Under the pieces are notes generated by a model. The model searched no databases, had not been told where the DNA came from, and was given only the letters and a program-made list of their open reading frames with translations. A stretch of DNA of 64,000 nucleotides from Climacium dendroides. Its lineage: Eukaryota > Streptophyta > Bryopsida > Hypnales > Climaciaceae. The stretch spans positions 31,272,401-31,336,400 of the forward strand of contig OX467088.1 of assembly GCA_950106755.1 (NCBI GenBank), given 5' to 3'. The position numbers and the translations under genes are program-made. Below are positions 59,001 through 64,000 of the stretch, one piece after another (position 1 is the stretch's first letter; each line of letters starts with the position of its first letter).

Positions 59001-59724
59001 GCAGAAGCGTGAGTTCAAAGGGTCTAGAGTGGAGATTGATGAATTTTGGTTTTGTCCAGACGACATCAAGCGTTGTGTAATGGATCCCAAAAGGTCTCAT
59101 GTTCTTAGCCGACCTGAAATCCCTCGCGTGTGGCCCGTGATGCTTGGTACTGCCCTCACTTCTGATGAAATCACATTGTTTGAAGAAGCAGGTTTCAACC
59201 TCCAGGAGCAACTACCTTTGTCTCCACGACGGCTCTTCACGTCTTCAAAACTATTCGAGGTTGTAGAATGGACGTACGCAAGACCACCTCATGCTAACAA
59301 GCCACCATGTGTTAGGAATGGAAAAAACATTTGTAGGAATGAGAAGGCACCTACTGATGAGCACCAGAATCAATGGAAGAGTGCCCGAAATGTATCTGGA
59401 ATCATTCTCGGAGTGAACATTTTGCCTTACCCAGGACTTGGAGCTATCATTACTCTACAGTCAGGCGTAGAACCTCACCATATGGTGAACCAGGTCACTT
59501 TTTCTAATTTTCCATCTTGCACTTGTTTGTCCTTTAGCACTATGATCTCTGCCTCCATTGGTAAGCGAGAAAAATATGTCAACTACAAACATCTATATTA
59601 CATTTTCCGTTACCTTTGCAAAGTAGATTCGAAGAAGGACCCCTTCATCCATGCTCCAAGCCTTAGCATGGATGAAGTCATGAAACTACTTGAAAATGCA
59701 GGGATGATCAAAATAAATTCTTAA
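56093..59724 (+). pseudogene. Mutator-like (MULE) transposase with SWIM finger, copy A
   Basis: Exon 1 is 56093-58246 (MASIRANGHEVPLL) and exon 2 is 58351-59724, joined in phase 0 across a 104-nt intron (GTAAGT..TACAG). Domains in order: an N-terminal domain; an acidic linker (ELSSDSEDEHG); a GCM/FLYWCH-like zinc segment (HTWCRTITSN..., SCVGHLACLNPACDY); a MULE DDE core with LMFDHVKRVKGW (first D), FKGFMADSAQANW (second D), the C-x2-H turn ERTCLFHW and an acidic residue near LKELELWLAFWHFRYRQWGG; then a C-terminal SWIM region (CTCLSF ... YVNYKHLYY). MULE transposases move elements by cut and paste in the nucleus. Lesions: TAG at 58417-58419 (where copy B has Trp), TAG at 58552-58554, and the third SWIM Cys replaced by Tyr (VNYKH against VNCKH in copy B). 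Terminal inverted repeats were not found. Confidence 0.85.
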
Positions 59725-60870
59725 AACTGTAGTTAGAATATGTAGAACCGTCCTATACAAGCCCAGCATGTAGAGTTAGATTCATATGTATTTGGAATTT
59801 TGAGTGAAAATACTACATGTACGGAACTATGTATGCTTTATCTATAATTTTGCAGAGTGATTAGTGTATAACTTTGATTGTTGCATATTCTTCTCCCTAT
59901 AGGCAATGTAAATGCTTTATATACTATGTGTAATGTATGAAACGTGTGGAAGTACACTGCAATGCTTCTCCCTCATTCTGTGTTTGGTTAGGACTTAGGA
60001 AGTACACAAGTAGGACTGATTTTATATTAAAGCCTCACAAAATATTCCTATCCACCTAATCCTAGTGTACCCCCATTTTAATTTTTTTTAAAATTTTTTT
60101 TTTCCGCTCCTCCCATCCAAATAGATTGAGGCCATCGACAATTGAGTGTTGAGCTTTATTAAACTTAAGTTAATGAACTTCAATATTTAAAAATTGGGAC
60201 AGTTTGCTTCAACAAGCCAAACTTGAAATAATCAATAACTTAATGATTTTTTACCTTCAAATATCATTAATTCATGAAAGACAAAAACTCTTAAAGTTGA
60301 GCCACCTATAGTTGACTACTTAAGCACCAACGACGCTAGCGTGCGAGCTTGGAGCGGGGAGCTTGTGAGTGGGGAGCAGAGAGCCTGTGAGTGGAGAGCA
60401 TGGAGCCAAAAAAATTCCATTTTTTTCCCATTTTTTTTTTTTTGGCCAAAAAAATTCAAAAAATTGATTTATTTTGGCTGTTTAGGGTGAATTTGGGACC
60501 TATGTCTGTGTACCCCATGACCGTGGATGTATAGATGTTTATGCAAATTTTTAATTTGTTTTTGGAGAAAATTGGGCAATATTGTCTTGTGAACATTGCC
60601 GTGGGAACTCTTTACCGTTTTCAGCACTCATGATACTCAGCGTTGCCGTACGAGTAGGAATTTAAAACATTTTGTATTGCAAAGTTTAGGGCAATTAAAA
60701 ATAACGGCAAAAACTTTAGAAGGTTTAGGGAAGGCATTGGCCAAAATTGATACGTCAGTGGAAATATAGATGGAACTATTGATGGGAAAATTTGGCATAA
60801 GAATTTTGCAACTGTAATATATAAAGAAGAGTTCATTACAACTGAAGTGCATACAGAAACGTGTCTATGC
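59725..60870. other. Spacer between the convergent MULE copies
   Basis: AT-rich, no gene. Contains T/A runs at 60078-60112 and a small GAGTGGGGAGC/GAGTGGAGAGC repeat near 60330-60410. The outer ends of one or both elements should lie here, but I cannot see inverted repeats. Confidence 0.5.
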
Positions 60871-63800
60871 CTATTCTGGAAGTGTGATCATGGCAGCCTG
60901 AAGTAGCAACAACTTCAATTCATTGAAGCTATAGCTTGGTGCATGAATAAATTTGTCTTCATTGACATCCATCTTGCAGAAGTACCTGTACAAATAGTAC
61001 AAGTGTTTGCAGTTCACGTACTGCTGCCGACCTCCAATTGCAGAAACTGCCATATTTATAAAGTCTGGACATGTGCATGTGGGAAATTGGCCCATCGTAA
61101 CTCTATATGTATTTCTGTTAGAGTCAGACCCTGTCTCTAACTCCACAATTGCACCAAGGCCTGGAAAAGGGAGCAATGTTACTCCCAAAATTTGTCCTTT
61201 AACATTGCCTGCGCTTTCCCACTTGTTCCGTTGCTCGGGAGTAGGCGCATTTGCAATCCTTCGAACTGCTTTGTTGTTCCTCATTGTTGGATACACATCT
61301 GAGTTTAGTGGCGGAGGGTTGTCATACAAAACCGGCTTGAATAGCTTAGACATGTAAAATAGTCGACGTGGTGATAGAATTGGTTGTTCTTGGAGGTGAA
61401 ATCCGGCATGTTGCAGCAGCAAGGTCTCTTCGCGGGTTAAGTTTGTTCCAGAGAGAACAGGCCAAACCTCTGGCACCTCTGGCCAATCCAAAACCCATTT
61501 GCGCTTTGTTCCCTTCACGCATCGCTCAATATCATCCGAACAGAACCAAAAATCAGCCACCACCTCTCGCTTACTACCATATTCTTCTTTCCTGCCGCGG
61601 TAAGTAGGAGCTAGAGTTCCCTTCTTTCCTTTCGCAATCTTGCTAATGCACTTGATGTTAGACCTGGACTGTTGAGCTTGACATCTTGCGTTGGATTTGT
61701 GGTTGATTCTAGCAATGTGCCAATTGGATACATCGCAGTCGCTTTCAAATGCTACATTCACATGCCCAGAAGTGTTTGTTTGAATTTGCTTACCTTTGTC
61801 TGGAGAAGATTGAGAAGCATTCGTGGTAGATCGTGTTTTGACACAGGGTTGGAAAAAATTGACCTTATCTGGTCTGTGTGAGTCTCCTGCATCACCGATG
61901 GGCACATCCAACTTCCTCTTAGTGCTCCCAAAGATTTCTTCTCCTTCCAAGTGTGGCACTCTAGTTCCCATGTTCTCTGCCCCAAGCAATGTGTTCAGTG
62001 CCTCTGCAATTTTTTTGGGGTCTCCGCTTCTTCTTGCAGCTCTCAACCTCAACTCCCCTTTTGATGGTTCTGATCCCGCTGCAGAACCTTTCAAGTATGC
62101 ACGGTAGTTTGTCATTTGCATCCAAGCACGGATATTGTCGTCACATGTGGCATCGAACAAGCTGTTGCCTCGCTTCCCGGACATTTGTAGCCACTTGTTA
62201 TGCACCGTTTCGGATAGATTGCATGATGGCAAATCCAACATCTCCTCCAAATTCAATTTCTGAATTTTGTAATCAAAGGTATAACAGAGTTAATAACAAA
62301 TATTCACCACCGTTGTAACTTGTAGCATCTTCATAAATAAGTTTCATTACTTTTATAGTTCTATACGACGAAAGACAAGTATTGACTTTTGATAGTAGAA
62401 ATCTACTGCTACCGCCAAACACAACACATCTCGCCTACTTAAAAACCCAAATCAAAAATAACTGAAAACAATTATGAAATGCAACTATCAATTCAGGTTT
62501 AGGGACACAAGTTACAAGAATCGAGGGGGTCCCCTCCCCATCTCCGACACATGCCTCGGATCCGAGGCACGTATTGGAGGCGGGGAGGGGACCCCTAAGT
62601 TTTATTTCCCAAGAGAGAAAATTTCTCATATTTTAGCAAAGAAATTTGAGAGAACTATAACTGTTGCCCCTATTAAAATTTAATTCAAACTCTTCCATTT
62701 AGAAAATAGGTAAGGCCTCATCCAATGGACTACTCATGTCTCAAATCGAAGGCATGTTTTCCTACTGTGTGAAGCGTTCCAACTTCTTGATAAATAGAAA
62801 TAAAATGTTCAACTTAATTAACAAAAAGAAGTTCAGAAAAAGTTCTTTATGAAGTACAAAGTACATCATCATGCAAAGTGAGCCAGAGATTCCTAAGCAC
62901 TTAAACACATTTGCGGACAAAATTGACTCACCAAGTCCATGAAGCCTCCCCATTGACGGTATCTGAAATGCCAGAAAGCAAGCCAATGGTCCAAGTGATG
63001 TAAGCCTTCTTCGTTGGCCGCACCAGATGACAACCACCAAGACCGTATTGCGAGATAACGGACCTCTGCTTGGTCCATATTCTTTGAATCTTTGTATTGC
63101 TTGCACAAAGTTAAATGTTGTTGTTGAAATACTTCCTTGATGTACTTTTGTGTGTGCTTGTGAAGAGAGGTACTCCAATGCAATAAGCATGTCCGCTCAC
63201 GATTCTCCATTTCAACATTGGCAAAACCAGTGCCATACACTATCCGCACTGCATTCCAATTGGCCATGGCACTATCTGCCATGAATCCCTTGAAGTTGGG
63301 GTTTGCTACTCCGTGGCGTTGCATAACCGCGTTCAAGCTCCGCCAAAACTATACCTGCACTTCCGTATCTTCGGATTGCATATCGCATAGTGCAATCGTC
63401 ATCACCTTTTTGTAGTTGGTATCATACACATGGCAAGCCATTGTGGTCCACTCCTTTACTCGCTTCACGTGGTCAAACATTAACCACGCATTCTGCAGGT
63501 CTCCATCCGGTTGCATTCGCTTCACAAGGTCGACTCCACTTCCTGGTCCCTCGGTGAGCATCTTGAAAATGTAAACCTTCTCTTTGCCTTGACCTGGGAA
63601 GACACTGTCATGTATGACTCAAACTTGGACTCCTTCTTCATGGTCATGATGTTGTCTATTATCCCTCCTCGGTTGTTTGAGCGGAAAGAAGAGATGACAT
63701 TTCGAATACTTGGACTACTCAAGTATTGGAAGCGGTCCATGACCTCTTCCATTTCGTCAGCTTTTAGCATCTGCTTCTCTCCATCTCCATTGTGGAATAG

Positions 63801-64000
63801 ATAGCTTCCGAGGAAGTCCTTACTAGCTGAGAGAGTGATTGCAGAGTTTGTGGCCGTGGGTGTTTTTGCCACTTCTTCTGCAATGAGTCCGTGTATTAGG
63901 GTGGTAGAGTCCCTATACATGCCTGTAGCAACCGGGTGGCCATGCTCTCCGAAGTGAATAGCCGCCCTCATCATTTCAGGGTTTTTAGAATACACAAAAT
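60871..64000 (-). pseudogene. Mutator-like (MULE) transposase with SWIM finger, copy B, partial
   Basis: Runs off the right edge. Exon 1 extends from the edge to 62932 and exon 2 is 62259-60871, joined in phase 0 (FMDL|KLNLEEM). Readable domains: the DDE core (LMFDHVKRVKEW, FKGFMADSAMANW, ERTCLLHW, HWLAFWHFRYRQWGG) and an intact SWIM finger (CTCPDF ... YVNCKHLYY). Exon 2 has no lesion over 461 codons. Exon 1 has a TAG at 63349-63351 (EVQV*FWRSLN, where copy A reads QVIMWRCLN) and a one-base deletion near 63611-63618 (shifts the frame before the QGK..VYIFKML stretch). The intron is 671 nt against 104 nt in copy A and contains a GC-rich palindrome. Protein identity to copy A looks about half in the core, so the two are old relatives rather than a fresh duplication. 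Confidence 0.85.
62526..62595. repeat. 70-bp GC-rich near-perfect palindrome
   Basis: Arms 62526-62560 and 62561-62595 begin GGGGTCCCCTCCCC and meet at CCTCGGATCCGAGG with no loop. There are about five mismatches in 35 bp. It lies in the enlarged intron of MULE copy B, in sharp contrast to the AT-rich surroundings. Perhaps a MITE or other foldback insertion. Confidence 0.85.

Overview
This window is nuclear DNA from a land plant. The genes are intron-rich with GT..AG splice sites, and the noncoding stretches are AT-rich. There is a plant-specific B3 DNA-binding domain. There are also plant-type mobile elements: a CACTA/EnSpm Tnp2 transposase with its DUF4218 and DUF4216 regions, Mutator-like transposases with SWIM fingers, and TG..CA retroelement insertions with 5-bp target duplications. 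A non-seed plant (moss, fern or lycophyte) seems likeliest to me, but that is an impression and the sequence does not settle it. No rRNA, tRNA or CRISPR was seen, and no bacterial or organellar gene order.

Layout. At 0-6 kb, minus-strand exons form two small genes: one is cut by the left edge, and the other is a phase-consistent five-exon model (3727-5438). At 6.4-10.5 kb the sequence is AT-rich and empty. At 10.8-11.3 kb there is a compact two-exon B3 gene. At 12-18 kb there is AT-rich spacer with foldbacks. At 19-28.6 kb on the plus strand there are unknown exons on both sides of a decayed CACTA Tnp2 gene (20855-25596). At 30.5-51 kb lies the most unusual part. It holds three uncharacterised genes: a minus-strand gene at 30519-31742, a plus-strand DDE-transposase-like gene at 33357-38992, and a minus-strand gene with a RING-like cluster at 42910-50503. 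They are linked by a family of 23-bp palindromes, a shared promoter block, and introns filled with related GTGCTTAGG-TGCTG tandem repeats. A solo LTR sits in the intron of the second gene, and a 3.4-kb TG..CA element is inserted in an exon of the third. At 52-55.4 kb there are tandem repeats, a duplicated 84-nt exon and a small basic protein. At 56-64 kb two diverged Mutator-like transposase genes lie tail to tail, both disabled.

How it fits together. Most of the coding capacity belongs to mobile elements at different stages of decay. The B3 gene and the left-edge genes are the best candidates for host genes. The 30.5-51 kb block may be one multigene mobile unit: its palindromes sit in the divergent promoter of genes 1 and 2 and again upstream of gene 3. 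Of the nine premature in-frame stops I could place by reading across exons, eight are TAG.
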